A DNA stretch of 64,000 bases from Australimonas brisbanensis (lineage in GTDB: Bacteria > Chloroflexota > Dehalococcoidia > Lucifugimonadales > Australimonadaceae). The position numbers and the translations under genes are program-made. The stretch is taken from assembly GCA_038147155.1 (NCBI GenBank), contig JAYQTA010000004.1:1-64000 (forward strand). Direction: 5' to 3'. How positions within the stretch are numbered: the first letter of the stretch is position 1; every line of letters starts with the position of its first letter. The notes beneath the pieces were generated by a model. That model was given only the letters and a program-made list of their open reading frames with translations, was not told the DNA's origin and made no database searches. This document shows positions 8,633 to 16,856 of this stretch, piece after piece.

Positions 8633-8890
8633 TTGCCCGCCAAGAAGACCGCACGAGTCCAGGAGCGCCGCCGCGTGGAGAACCGGCGCGTGCGCTCCGC
8701 CACCCGCACCGCCGTCAAGAAGGCCCGCGCGGCCATCGCCGGTGAGCCTGCCGAGGCGGGAGCCGTGGTCGCCGCCGCCACCCGTGGCCTGGACCGCGCT
8801 GCCAGCAAGGGCGTGGTGCACCCAAACTCGGTCGCCCGCACCAAGTCTCGCCTTCAGCGCGCGCTGAACAAGGCGCAGGCCGCGGGCTAG
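8633..8890 (+). CDS. rpsT: 30S ribosomal protein bS20
   Basis: This small basic protein binds 16S rRNA early in 30S assembly. The 85-residue product starting (M)PAKKTARVQERRRVENRR has the size and Lys/Arg/Ala composition of bS20. The start is a TTG at 8633 with GGAGAGG just upstream; a GTG at 8582 would add 17 atypical residues. It is monocistronic, closed by a terminator at 8919. Confidence 0.9.
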   Translation: MPAKKTARVQERRRVENRRVRSATRTAVKKARAAIAGEPAEAGAVVAAATRGLDRAASKGVVHPNSVARTKSRLQRALNKAQAAG

Positions 8891-8918
8891 CGCCCACCGC
8901 AACCGATGAGGACCCCAA

Positions 8919-8950
8919 CGGGGCCGGGAGAACCCGGCCCCGCTTTCGTT
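8919..8950 (+). terminator. Intrinsic terminator after rpsT
   Basis: CGGGGCCGGG (8919-8928), loop AGAA, CCCGGCCCCG (8933-8942), then CTTTCGTT. A perfect 10-bp stem with a T-rich tail. Confidence 0.85.
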
Positions 8951-9032
8951 GACTCCCCGGTGCGACACCGGGCCATTGCATCGTGCGCGTCCGGCTCCCT
9001 AGGCTGGCCCCAGCCACCATCCGGGGGAACCC

Positions 9033-9677
9033 ATGCCCAATCTCTCCGCCCGTCAGCAGCGCATCCTCGATTTCCTGCGCGCCTACCACGAGGAGCACCG
9101 GTTCATGCCCTCGGTGCGGGAGATACAGGCCGCGTGCGGCATCTCCTCCACCTCGGTGGTCGACTACAACCTGCGCCTGCTGGAGCGTGACGGGTTCGTG
9201 CGCCGCTCCCCGGACATCTCCCGTGCCATCGAGCTGATCGGCGCTGAGGATGCGGCTCCCGAGGTGGAGGTGGTTGCCATCCCGGTGGTGGGCTCCATCG
9301 CGGCGGGCTCGCCCATCCCCACGCCCGGCGCCGAGGCGTGGCGCTCTCCCGATGAGACGGTCTCCCTCCCGCCGGAGCTCACCCCTCGCCAGGCAGAGCG
9401 CTGCTATGCTCTGCGGGTGCGTGGGGTGTCCATGATCGACGCGCTCATCGACGACGGCGACGTGGTGGTGCTGCGACCCACGGGCGAGGTGCGTAACGGC
9501 GATATGGTGGCCGCCTGGCTGCGCAGCGAGGAGTCGGCCACCCTCAAGCGCTTCTACCGCGAGGGGCCACGGGTGCGCCTGCAACCGGCCAACAGCCAGA
9601 TGGAGCCCATCATCGTCCCCGCCGAGGACGTGGAGGTTCACGGCAAGGTGGTGGCGGTCTTGCGCCGTTACGAGTAG
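9033..9677 (+). CDS. lexA: LexA repressor
   Basis: LexA represses SOS genes and cleaves itself when RecA filaments form. The 214-residue protein has the N-terminal winged helix (ARQQRILDFLRAY, then PSVREIQAACGISSTSVVDYNL), the Ala-Gly cleavage site within VGSIAAGSPI near residue 91, the catalytic serine in VRGVSMIDALIDDGD and the catalytic lysine in ATLKRFYR. All parts for self-cleavage are present. The start has a GGGGG stretch 4 bases upstream. I could not see a convincing SOS box in the 80 bases upstream. Confidence 0.95.
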   Translation: MPNLSARQQRILDFLRAYHEEHRFMPSVREIQAACGISSTSVVDYNLRLLERDGFVRRSPDISRAIELIGAEDAAPEVEVVAIPVVGSIAAGSPIPTPGAEAWRSPDETVSLPPELTPRQAERCYALRVRGVSMIDALIDDGDVVVLRPTGEVRNGDMVAAWLRSEESATLKRFYREGPRVRLQPANSQMEPIIVPAEDVEVHGKVVAVLRRYE

Positions 9678-9700
9678 CCCGTTCGCCGGCGTCGACCCGG

Positions 9701-9706
9701 TAGGAT
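9701..9706 (+). promoter_or_regulatory. -10 box TAGGAT placed for leaderless transcription
   Basis: TAGGAT ends exactly six bases (AGGGGC) before the ATG at 9713. The AGGGG inside the spacer resembles a ribosome binding site, so a short-leader alternative cannot be excluded. Confidence 0.5.
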
Positions 9707-9712
9707 AGGGGC

Positions 9713-10165
9713 ATGTTCTCCGTGCGCCCCGCCCTCCGCCCCGACGCCCCACGCATCGCCGCCTGGCAGGTGGCCATGGCTGCCGAGTCCGAGGGCCTCA
9801 CCCTGGATGCGGCCACCGTCAGCGCCGGGGTGGCTGGCGTCTTCGACGACCCCTCACGCGCCCGCTACTGGCTGGCCGAGGCCGCAGGCGAACCCGTGGG
9901 CGTGGTGATGACCGTGCCGGAGTGGTCGGACTGGCGCAACGGCACCGTGCTGTGGATGCACTCGGTGTACGTGGAGCCCGCCTGGCGCCGGCGCGGGGCG
10001 TTCCGCGCGCTGTACGCACACCTGCGCGCGCTGGTGGAGGGAGAGCCGGGGCTGGTGGGGCTGCGCCTGTACGTGGACAAGACCAACACACCCGCCCAGC
10101 GGGTGTACGAGGCGCTGGGCATGAGCGGGGAGCACTACCACCTCTACGAGTGGTTGGTTCCCTAG
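9713..10165 (+). CDS. GNAT family N-acetyltransferase
   Basis: The 150-residue protein is a single GNAT domain. It has the acetyl-CoA binding region VEPAWRRRGAFRALYAHL (the R/QxxGxG/A loop) and the C-terminal signature TNTPAQRVYEALGM. The substrate is unknown. Its stop codon overlaps the stop of the convergent gene at 10162 in a shared CTAG. Confidence 0.85.
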   Translation: MFSVRPALRPDAPRIAAWQVAMAAESEGLTLDAATVSAGVAGVFDDPSRARYWLAEAAGEPVGVVMTVPEWSDWRNGTVLWMHSVYVEPAWRRRGAFRALYAHLRALVEGEPGLVGLRLYVDKTNTPAQRVYEALGMSGEHYHLYEWLVP

Positions 10166-10413
10166 TCCGACGAGGGCATGGCCTTGGCCGCCAGCAGTTC
10201 CATGGGAACGCCGTTGCAGCACACCCGGGCACTGCCCGCCTTGGTGCACAGGACGGTGATGCCGGTGGCCTTGTCCACGTAGCGCTTGCCCAGGGCGTTG
10301 GCCTCGCCCGCGGGCGCCTCCACGCAGGAGAGCTCGCCGTCGCCCCCTTTGGTGATCATGTACTGGGCGCCCAGGGCGGCGTCCTCGAAGCGCTTTCCCA
10401 TCTGGGCTGGCAC
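10162..10413 (-). CDS. Small protein with two desulforedoxin-like half repeats
   Basis: The 83-residue protein contains two copies of a motif of about 38 residues: MGKRFEDAALGAQYMITKGGDGELSC and LGKRYVDKATGITVLCTKAGS, the second followed by ARVCCNGVPMEL. The second half resembles small desulforedoxin or zinc-ribbon proteins, which have the pattern GxxYxCxxCGxxVxVTKxGxGxxxCCGxPM. Here several metal-binding cysteines of the usual set are missing (Asp or Ala in their place), so metal binding is doubtful. The GTG start at 10413 follows GAGGTGA. Function not known. Confidence 0.6.
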   Translation of the reverse strand: MPAQMGKRFEDAALGAQYMITKGGDGELSCVEAPAGEANALGKRYVDKATGITVLCTKAGSARVCCNGVPMELLAAKAMPSSD

Positions 10414-10466
10414 GGGGCTCACCTCATGGCGTGATGTGGCGGCATGGTAGCAGACGTGCCGGGCCG

Positions 10467-10496
10467 TTGCCGCCCACACGGGCCGCCTTCTATGCT
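10467..10496 (+). promoter_or_regulatory. Probable sigma70 promoter of the aminotransferase gene
   Basis: TTGCCG (10467-10472), an 18-base spacer, and TATGCT (10491-10496), 28 bases before the GTG start at 10524. Confidence 0.5.
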
Positions 10497-10523
10497 GCGT
10501 GGCGTCCGTCCAGGAGGGCGCGC

Positions 10524-11711
10524 GTGGGCATCGCCAGGAACATCAGGGAGCAGATGGCCGGGTCATCATGGATCCGGCGCATGTTCGAGCAGGGCATCGC
10601 CCTCAAGCGTGAGCGAGGCGAGGAGAACGTCTTCGACCTCTCACTGGGCAACCCCGTTGCCGAGCCGCCCGCCGCCTTCAACGCCGTGCTGCGCCGCCTG
10701 GTGGCCGAGCCTGGGGCTGGGAGCCACCGCTACATGCCCAACGCGGGCTACACCGAGACACGCGCCGCCGTGGCCGCGGCCCTCGCCGCCGAGACGGGGC
10801 TGGGTTACGGCCCACAGCATGTGGTGATGACGGTGGGTGCGGGTGGAGCGCTGAACGTGGCACTGCACGCGCTGTGCGAGCCGGGGGATGAGGTCATCAT
10901 CCTGGCGCCCTACTTCGCCGAATACCTCTTCTACGCTGCCAATCACGGGGCCAGGCCCGTGGTGGTGCCTTGCGGGCCGGACTTCATCCCGGACCTGGAC
11001 GCCATCGACAAGGCCATCACCGCGCGCACCCGGGTGGTGCTGCTCAACTCACCCAACAACCCCTCCGGGGCGGTCTACCCCGCCGCGTTCATCGAGGCGC
11101 TGGCGGGAGTGCTGGAGCGCCAGGGCGGTGTTCTGGGCACTGAGATCACGCTGCTGTCCGATGAACCGTACCGGCGCATCATCTTCGAAGGGCAGACCTA
11201 CCCCTTCCCGCAGCACGCCTACACGCGCACCATCACCGCCACCTCCCACTCCAAGGACCTGGCGCTGCCGGGGGAGCGCATCGGATACCTGGCGGTCCAC
11301 CCGGACTACCCCGGAGCGGGGGAGCTGGCGGACGCGCTGGTGTTCTGCAACCGGGTGCTGGGGTTCGTCAACGCGCCTGCGCTGATGCAGCGCGCCGTGG
11401 CTGAACTGCAGGGGGTCAGCGTGGACGTGGCCGACTACCAGGCCAAGCGTGACTACCTGTGCGGGGTGCTGGAGGAGGCGGGGTATGCACTGGTGCGCCC
11501 TGGCGGGGCCTTCTACCTGTTCCCGCGCTCGCCCCTCGCCGATGAGCTGGTGCTGGTGGAGGCGCTGGCCCGCCACGGCGTGCTGGTGGTGCCGGGGCGC
11601 GGGTTCGGCATGGAAGGCCACTTCCGCATCTCCTACTGCGTGCCCCAGCAGGTGCTGGAGGGCGCCGCAGCGGGGTTCCGGGCCGCCATTGCCGAGGTCT
11701 CCGGGCGCTAG
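10524..11711 (+). CDS. Class I/II pyridoxal-phosphate aminotransferase
   Basis: The 395-residue protein is a fold-type I aminotransferase. Seen features are the NSPNNPSGAVYP motif, the Asp-Glu-Pro-Tyr (DEPYR) cofactor contact, the Schiff-base lysine in SHSKDLALPGERIG, and the C-terminal arginine in HFRISYC that usually holds the substrate carboxylate. This fits aspartate- or alanine-type aminotransferases; the exact amino acid is uncertain. The start is the GTG at 10524 with GGAGGG upstream. It stands alone in its operon. Confidence 0.88.
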   Translation: MGIARNIREQMAGSSWIRRMFEQGIALKRERGEENVFDLSLGNPVAEPPAAFNAVLRRLVAEPGAGSHRYMPNAGYTETRAAVAAALAAETGLGYGPQHVVMTVGAGGALNVALHALCEPGDEVIILAPYFAEYLFYAANHGARPVVVPCGPDFIPDLDAIDKAITARTRVVLLNSPNNPSGAVYPAAFIEALAGVLERQGGVLGTEITLLSDEPYRRIIFEGQTYPFPQHAYTRTITATSHSKDLALPGERIGYLAVHPDYPGAGELADALVFCNRVLGFVNAPALMQRAVAELQGVSVDVADYQAKRDYLCGVLEEAGYALVRPGGAFYLFPRSPLADELVLVEALARHGVLVVPGRGFGMEGHFRISYCVPQQVLEGAAAGFRAAIAEVSGR

Positions 11712-11786
11712 CGCGGCGAGCGCACCTGCCAACTCCGGTACAATGAGGCCAGCGCCACCGGGGCGCGGGAGCAACGGAGCGAAGCG

Positions 11787-12695
11787 ATGGCGACCATCAC
11801 CCCCACCAACTTCGGACGGGATAACCAACTGCGCACGCGCATGTGGGTCACCATGCTGCTGCTGGGCGGCGTGTACGGGCTGTTCATCTGGGTGCTGTGG
11901 GGCCTGGGCTACACCCCGTGGCTGGTGGCCGTGGGCCTGCTGGTGCTGGTGCAGCTGTGGCTCTCGGACAAGATGGTGCTCTACGCCATGCGCGCCAAGG
12001 TGGTGGGCGAGTCCGAATTCCCCCGCCTGCACGCCATGGTTGGCGAACTGGCGCAGGCCGCGGGCATCCCCAAGCCCAAGGTGGCCGTCGCGCAGATGAG
12101 CGCGCCCAACGCCTTCGCCACCGGGCGCTCGGTGAAGGGTGCCACGGTGGCGGTGACCAGCGGGCTCATGGACCTGCTGGACGAGCGCCAGATGCGCGCG
12201 GTGCTGGCCCACGAGATCAGCCACATCCGCACGCGCGATGTGGTGGTGATGACCTACGCCTCGTTCTTCTCCATGGTGGCCGCAACCCTGATGAGCTGGC
12301 TCTTCTGGTCCAGCCTGTTCGGTGGCATGGGCCGGCGGCGCAACGACAACTCCGGCAACGTGATGATGCTGGTCTACCTGGTCACCATCGTGGTCTGGTT
12401 CGTCTCTCAGCTGCTGGTGGCCGCGCTCTCGCGCTACCGGGAGTACGCGGCGGACCGGGGAGCGGCGGTGCTCACCCGTGAGCCGCTGGCCCTGGCCTCG
12501 GCGCTCCAGTGCATCCACGGTGGTCTCACCGGTGTGCCCCGAACTGACCTGCGCAAGGCCGAGTCGGCCAGCGCCTTCTTCATCATGCCTGCCGTGGGCG
12601 ATGGCTTCGCCTCCCTCTTCTCCACCCACCCCTCCATGGAGCGGCGCGTCCTGCGGTTGCAGGAGATGGAGCGTCAGCTCAACCAGCGGGCTTAG
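11787..12695 (+). CDS. htpX: Membrane-bound zinc metalloprotease HtpX
   Basis: HtpX degrades damaged membrane proteins. The 302-residue protein has two N-terminal transmembrane helices (about 20-60), the zinc motif HEISHIRTRD near residue 140, two more hydrophobic segments (about 155-215) and the downstream EYAADRGAAVL zinc ligand region. The family length matches. A TACAAT -10 lies at 11739-11744. Its stop is 2 bases from the start of the next gene, so the two are cotranscribed. Confidence 0.93.
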   Translation: MATITPTNFGRDNQLRTRMWVTMLLLGGVYGLFIWVLWGLGYTPWLVAVGLLVLVQLWLSDKMVLYAMRAKVVGESEFPRLHAMVGELAQAAGIPKPKVAVAQMSAPNAFATGRSVKGATVAVTSGLMDLLDERQMRAVLAHEISHIRTRDVVVMTYASFFSMVAATLMSWLFWSSLFGGMGRRRNDNSGNVMMLVYLVTIVVWFVSQLLVAALSRYREYAADRGAAVLTREPLALASALQCIHGGLTGVPRTDLRKAESASAFFIMPAVGDGFASLFSTHPSMERRVLRLQEMERQLNQRA

Positions 12696-12697
12696 CC

Positions 12698-13261
12698 ATG
12701 TGCTTCTTCCGTTCGTCCATCAAGCGGGGCATGGGCTGGCCCCAGGCCTTCGCCGCCCTCGAGCGCGCCACCCCGCTGATCGAGGCGGAGCTGGAGACGG
12801 TGGGTACCGGCCGCGCCGGGGTGCTGGTGCGCCCCACCCCGGAGCAGACCGCCGAGGCGCTGACCGCGGAGCTTGAGCGGGCCAGCGCGCAGCGCGAGCC
12901 CGATGCCGCCCGCGTGCAGGTGAGCACCGATGCCCAGGGCTTCGGTTGGCTCACGGTGGAGGCGCAGGGGGTGGCAGGCGTGGCGCAGGCGCTGGCGGGC
13001 CTGGGCTCGGTGCTGGAGGCCACGGGTCTGTTGCCACGGGTGCTGGCGGTGGCCGTGCCCCTGGAGTGGAAGGGGCGCAAGCTCTACTGGCTCTACCAGC
13101 CGCGCATCAAGGCGTTCACGCCCTTCGTGCCCGTCCCGGCCGCGGGGGAGCAGGAGCGCGACCACGCGCTGGAGGTTCGAATGGCCAGCGCCACGCGCAA
13201 GGAGATCCCCGTCCACGGGGACGTCCACGAGTGGTACCCCGTGTGGGACGCCCCGCTCTAG
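12698..13261 (+). CDS. Conserved protein, possibly PspA-associated (PspAB-like)
   Basis: The 187-residue soluble protein starts 2 bases after htpX. It has no catalytic motif I recognise. The C-terminal half contains KLYWLYQPRIKAFTPFVP and ends in VHGDVHEWYPVWDAPL. In actinobacteria a protein of similar size called PspAB is found next to htpX, and length and context agree, so I suggest that family with moderate confidence. A role in membrane-stress proteolysis together with HtpX is an inference from position. Confidence 0.55.
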   Translation: MCFFRSSIKRGMGWPQAFAALERATPLIEAELETVGTGRAGVLVRPTPEQTAEALTAELERASAQREPDAARVQVSTDAQGFGWLTVEAQGVAGVAQALAGLGSVLEATGLLPRVLAVAVPLEWKGRKLYWLYQPRIKAFTPFVPVPAAGEQERDHALEVRMASATRKEIPVHGDVHEWYPVWDAPL

Positions 13262-13271
13262 CCCCTGCCGT

Positions 13272-13463
13272 TCAGCGGGCGCGCCTGCGCCTGGCCCACA
13301 CGAAGAGCACGCTCAGGATGGCGCTGTCCAGCGCCGCCAGCAGCAGCAGGCCTGCCCACAGCGGCCAGCCACCCGCGAACACCAGCACCAGTGCGATGAC
13401 GGCGGGTACTGGCAGCGCCAGCATCACCAGATAACCCGTGCGGAGCGTGGGGTCTTGCAGCAT
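13272..13463 (-). CDS. Small two-helix membrane protein
   Basis: The 63-residue protein has two hydrophobic helices (about 11-32 and 34-56) and ends in a positively charged tail, WARRRRAR, placing the C-terminus in the cytoplasm. Function unknown. It has its own leaderless-type promoter and is divergent from csoR, with the start codons about 80 bases apart. Confidence 0.65.
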   Translation of the reverse strand: MLQDPTLRTGYLVMLALPVPAVIALVLVFAGGWPLWAGLLLLAALDSAILSVLFVWARRRRAR

Positions 13464-13469
13464 GGCGGC

Positions 13470-13475
13470 AGTATA
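13470..13475 (-). promoter_or_regulatory. -10 box TATACT placed for leaderless transcription
   Basis: On the minus strand TATACT is followed by exactly six bases (GCCGCC) and the ATG at 13463. Confidence 0.65.
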
Positions 13476-13479
13476 CGCC

Positions 13480-13508
13480 TTGCATCCGTTGGCACACCGT
13501 CCTAGCAT
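13480..13508 (+). promoter_or_regulatory. sigma70 promoter of the csoR-copA operon
   Basis: TTGCAT (13480-13485), 17-base spacer, TAGCAT (13503-13508). The CsoR-type operator lies directly downstream, over the expected transcription start. Confidence 0.75.
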
Positions 13509-13514
13509 ACCCAT

Positions 13515-13531
13515 ACCCCCAGGGTGGGGGT
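13515..13531 (+). promoter_or_regulatory. Probable CsoR operator
   Basis: ACCCCC-AGGGT-GGGGGT is a perfect G/C-run palindrome with a 5-base centre, the type of pseudo-palindrome bound by CsoR-family copper sensors. It sits between the -10 box and the csoR start, so binding would block transcription until Cu(I) releases the repressor. Confidence 0.7.
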
Positions 13532-13544
13532 TTGAGGAGTACCC

Positions 13545-13811
13545 ATGCTGGATGATGTGAAATCCCAGGCGCTCAAGCGCCTCAGCTACATCTCGGGGCA
13601 TGTGGAGGGTATCCGCCGCATGGTGGAGGCCGACACCTACTGCGTGGACGTGCTGAAGCAGACCCATGCGGTGCGCCGAGCCCTGGAGAAGTTCGAGGCG
13701 TTGCTGTTGGAGGGACACCTGCGTTCCTGTGTGGTGGAGGGGGTGCGCGAGGGGCGTGAGGAGCAGGTGGTGGGCGAGCTGATGGACCTGTACGGGGTGA
13801 AGGAGCGCTAG
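13545..13811 (+). CDS. csoR: Copper-sensing transcriptional repressor CsoR
   Basis: CsoR is a four-helix-bundle repressor that leaves DNA when it binds Cu(I). The 88-residue protein keeps the copper ligands Cys33 (TYCVDVLKQ), His58 and Cys62 (GHLRSC). The gene is first in an operon with copA (2-base gap) and a YHS protein, behind a matching operator. The Cys-His-Cys set favours copper over nickel- or formaldehyde-sensing relatives. Confidence 0.93.
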   Translation: MLDDVKSQALKRLSYISGHVEGIRRMVEADTYCVDVLKQTHAVRRALEKFEALLLEGHLRSCVVEGVREGREEQVVGELMDLYGVKER

Positions 13812-13813
13812 CC

Positions 13814-16321
13814 GTGGCAACCACCGCAGACTCACCCAAGCGACTGCGCCGGGTGGTGCTCCCCGTGGAGGGGATGACCTGCGCCTCGTGCGTCTCCACC
13901 GTGGAGGGCGTGCTGGGGCGCACCGGCGGCGTGGGCGAGGTGTCGGTGAACCTGGCCAACGAGACGGCCACCATCGCCTACGACCCGGCCGCCGTGGGCG
14001 TGGCCGCGCTGGAGCGGGCCGTCACCGGCGTGGGCTACGGGCTGGGCCATGAGGTGGCCGCCATCGCGGTGGAGGGGCTGGATGATGCGGCGCAGGCCGC
14101 GCGCGCCGAGGCGGCGCTGGCGGGCCTGGACGGAGTGATCGAGGCGAGCGCCTCCCCGGCCACCGGTCAGGTGGCGGTGACCTTCGTGCCCGGCGCGCTG
14201 ACGGTGGCGGACCTGCGCGGGGCGCTGGAGGCCGCGGGCCTCACCACGGGCGCCGTCGAGGCGGCGGACGCGCTGGAGGCCGAGATGGAGCGCCTCTCGC
14301 GCCGGGCCGAGGTGCGCCGACTGGCGGTGCGCACCGCGGTGAGCGGCGCTGCTGCGGCGCTCATCATGGCGCTGATGTTCACCCGGCCGGTGTATGAGGC
14401 GCTGGGCATGCGGTGGGTCAATGTGCTGGCCATGGCGCTGGCCACGCCGGTGCAGGTGTGGGCGGGGCGCGAGTTCTACGTGAGCGCCTGGGGCGCCGCG
14501 CGTCACCGCACCTCCAATATGAACACCCTCATCGCCCTGGGCACGTCGGTGGCCTTCGTCTACTCGGTCTACGTCACCCTGTTCGGGGCGCTGGTGGGCG
14601 GGACGGAGGAGACGTACTTCGACACCTCGGCCACCATCATCGCCCTCATCCTGCTGGGGCGGGTGCTGGAAGCGCGGGCCAAGGGGAGCGCTTCCGATGC
14701 GATCCGGGCCCTCATGGGCCTGCAGCCGCGCACGGCGCGCGTGCTGCGCGATGGCGTGGAGACCGAGGTGCCCGCGGCGGACCTGGCCGTGGGCGATGCC
14801 GTGCGGGTGCGGCCCGGCGAGCGCATCCCCACCGATGGGGTCATCACCGAGGGGCGCACGGGGGTGGACGAGTCCATGCTCACCGGCGAGAGCCTGCCGG
14901 TCGAGAAGGAGCCGGGCGATGGCGTCTTCGGCGGCACGGTGAACCTGACCGGCGCGCTCACCTTCAGCGCCACCAAGGTGGGCGGAGGGACGGCGTTGGC
15001 CCAGATCATCCGGCTGGTGCAGGCCGCCCAGGGCTCCAAGGCCCCGATCCAGCGCCTGGCCGACCGCGTCGCCGCGGTGTTCGTCCCCGCCGTGCTCGCG
15101 GCCGCCGCCCTCACCTTCGTGGTCTGGCTGGTGTGGGGGCCGCAGTCCTCGGGCTCCCTGGCCATGCTCAACACCATCGCGGTCCTCATCATCGCCTGCC
15201 CCTGCGCCCTGGGCCTCGCCACACCCACGGCAATCATGGTGGGCACCAGCGCAGGCGCGCGCGCCGGGGTACTGGTGCGTGGGGCCGAGGCGCTGGAGCA
15301 GGCGCACCGGGTGGATGTGGTGATCTTCGATAAGACGGGCACCCTCACCGTGGGGCACCCGCAGCTCACCGACGTGCTGGCCCAGGGGGCCACCACGGAC
15401 GCCGAACTGCTGCGCCTCGCGGCCTCGGTGGAGGCGCGCTCGGAGCACCCCCTGGCCGGGGCCATCCTGGCCGGGGCCCGCGAATGGGGCATCGAGCCGG
15501 TGGAGGTGACGGACTTCCAGTCGGCGCCGGGGCTGGGCGTGCGCGCGGTGGTGGACGGTGAGTCCATCACCGTGGGTGGCGTGAACCTGGTGCGCCAGGC
15601 GTCCTTGGAACTGGGCCCCTCGGTCGCCTCGGCGTTGCGCCTGCTCGCGGAGAAGGGGCGCACGCCCATGGTGGTGCTGCGCGATGACGCCCCCCTGGGC
15701 GTGCTGGGCGTGGCCGATGCGGTGCGGCCGGAGTCCGCCGAGGCAGTGGAACGTCTGCGCGCGCTGGGGGTGGAGGTGGTGATGCTTACGGGCGATACCC
15801 GCGCCACGGGCGAGGCCATCGCCGCCGAGCTGGGCATCCGCCGGGTGCTGGCCGAGGTGCTGCCGTCCCAGAAGGCCGAGGAGGTGAGGCGCCTGCAGGC
15901 CGAGGGGCACCGCGTCGCCATGGTGGGGGATGGCGTGAACGATGCGCCCGCGCTGGCCCAGGCGGACGTGGGCATCGCCATCGGCACGGGGACGGACGTG
16001 GCCATCGAGGCGGCGGACATCGCGCTGATGCACGCGGACGTGCGCGGCGTTGCGGCGGCGATACGCCTCTCGCGGGCCACGATACGCACCATCTGGCAGA
16101 ACCTGGGGTGGGCCTTCGGCTACAACATCGTGCTGATACCGGTGGCAGCGGGGGCGCTGCACGTGCTGGTGGGCGATGGCGGGGTGCCCACGGGGCTGCG
16201 CTGGGCGTTGGGCAAGTCGGGGTTCCTGAACCCGATGCTGGCGGCGCTGGCGATGGCGTTCAGCTCGGTGTCGGTGGTGAGCAACAGCCTGCGCCTGCGC
16301 CGCTGGCGTGACGGGCGCTGA
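13814..16321 (+). CDS. copA: Cu(I)-exporting P-type ATPase
   Basis: CopA pumps Cu(I) out of the cytoplasm. The 835-residue protein has a first metal-binding domain with CASC at 23-26, and a second HMA-like repeat (about 77-150) that has lost its CxxC pair. It then has transmembrane segments, the TGES actuator loop, the CPC metal channel motif (ACPCALGLATPT), the phosphorylation site DKTGTLT and the hinge GDGVNDAPALAQ. The start is a GTG 2 bases after the csoR stop. Length is normal for a two-HMA CopA. Confidence 0.96.
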   Translation: MATTADSPKRLRRVVLPVEGMTCASCVSTVEGVLGRTGGVGEVSVNLANETATIAYDPAAVGVAALERAVTGVGYGLGHEVAAIAVEGLDDAAQAARAEAALAGLDGVIEASASPATGQVAVTFVPGALTVADLRGALEAAGLTTGAVEAADALEAEMERLSRRAEVRRLAVRTAVSGAAAALIMALMFTRPVYEALGMRWVNVLAMALATPVQVWAGREFYVSAWGAARHRTSNMNTLIALGTSVAFVYSVYVTLFGALVGGTEETYFDTSATIIALILLGRVLEARAKGSASDAIRALMGLQPRTARVLRDGVETEVPAADLAVGDAVRVRPGERIPTDGVITEGRTGVDESMLTGESLPVEKEPGDGVFGGTVNLTGALTFSATKVGGGTALAQIIRLVQAAQGSKAPIQRLADRVAAVFVPAVLAAAALTFVVWLVWGPQSSGSLAMLNTIAVLIIACPCALGLATPTAIMVGTSAGARAGVLVRGAEALEQAHRVDVVIFDKTGTLTVGHPQLTDVLAQGATTDAELLRLAASVEARSEHPLAGAILAGAREWGIEPVEVTDFQSAPGLGVRAVVDGESITVGGVNLVRQASLELGPSVASALRLLAEKGRTPMVVLRDDAPLGVLGVADAVRPESAEAVERLRALGVEVVMLTGDTRATGEAIAAELGIRRVLAEVLPSQKAEEVRRLQAEGHRVAMVGDGVNDAPALAQADVGIAIGTGTDVAIEAADIALMHADVRGVAAAIRLSRATIRTIWQNLGWAFGYNIVLIPVAAGALHVLVGDGGVPTGLRWALGKSGFLNPMLAALAMAFSSVSVVSNSLRLRRWRDGR

Positions 16322-16337
16322 TGAGGGAGGCGGGAAG

Positions 16338-16559
16338 ATGACCCAGATGGACGTGATCTTCGGCAGGCCGGGCGAGAGCGCGATCGACCCGGTGTGCGGC
16401 ATGACGGTGCAGAAGGCGAGCCCGCGCGGTGGCACCCACGAGCATGCCGGGACGACCTACTACTTCTGCGGCCCCGGCTGCCGCGTCGCCTTCGCCGCGG
16501 ACCCGGGCAGGTACCTGAGCGAGGGGCCCACGGGCCACATGCCCGGTCACGGGCACTAG
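16338..16559 (+). CDS. YHS-domain metal-binding protein
   Basis: The 73-residue protein contains a YHS domain: DPVCGMTV near the start and YYFCGPGCRVAFAADPGRYL in the middle, with a His-rich tail (HMPGHGH). YHS domains bind transition metals and are often attached to, or encoded beside, copper ATPases. It lies 16 bases after copA with GGGAGG upstream, so it is the third gene of the copper operon and may deliver or buffer Cu(I). Confidence 0.85.
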   Translation: MTQMDVIFGRPGESAIDPVCGMTVQKASPRGGTHEHAGTTYYFCGPGCRVAFAADPGRYLSEGPTGHMPGHGH

Positions 16560-16562
16560 CCC

Positions 16563-16856
16563 TCAGCGCACGATGGCCGAGGCGATGAGCAGGTAGACGG
16601 TAACGGACAGGATGTCCAGCACCCCCAGCAGGGGGAAGGCTGCCACCGGCACCAGCGCCGTGCCTGCCACGGGGAGCGCCTCGCTCACCCACCAGACGGC
16701 CATGAGCACGCCCACCGCCAGGGCACGCTGCCCGTCGGGGCTCAGCGCGTCGGGCAGCGGGGCGAACAGTATCCCCAGGGCCAGCACCGGGCCCAGGGGC
16801 AGTCCGATGCGCTGGCGGCGCCCATAGTGGCTCTCGTTGGTGGGGTACTCGCTCAT
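16563..16856 (-). pseudogene. Truncated N-terminal piece of a DASS/SLC13-type anion transporter
   Basis: The 97-residue product resembles only the first two helices of divalent-anion:sodium symporters, with LMAVWWVSEALPVAGTALVPVAAFPLLGVL, a pattern typical of that family's N-terminus. Full-length members have about 450 residues. After this block the frame runs into an unrelated hydrophobic tail and stops 3 bases from the convergent YHS gene. I read it as a remnant, though a small two- or three-helix protein cannot be excluded. Confidence 0.5.

Noticed and set aside
9000..9032. SOS box upstream of lexA
   Set aside because: No GAAC-N4-GTTC or similar palindrome could be found in the leader.
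13832..16435. Very long open frame antisense to copA (867 codons)
   Set aside because: Its product is His/Arg/Gly-rich without domains; it is a shadow of the strongly GC-biased copA codons.
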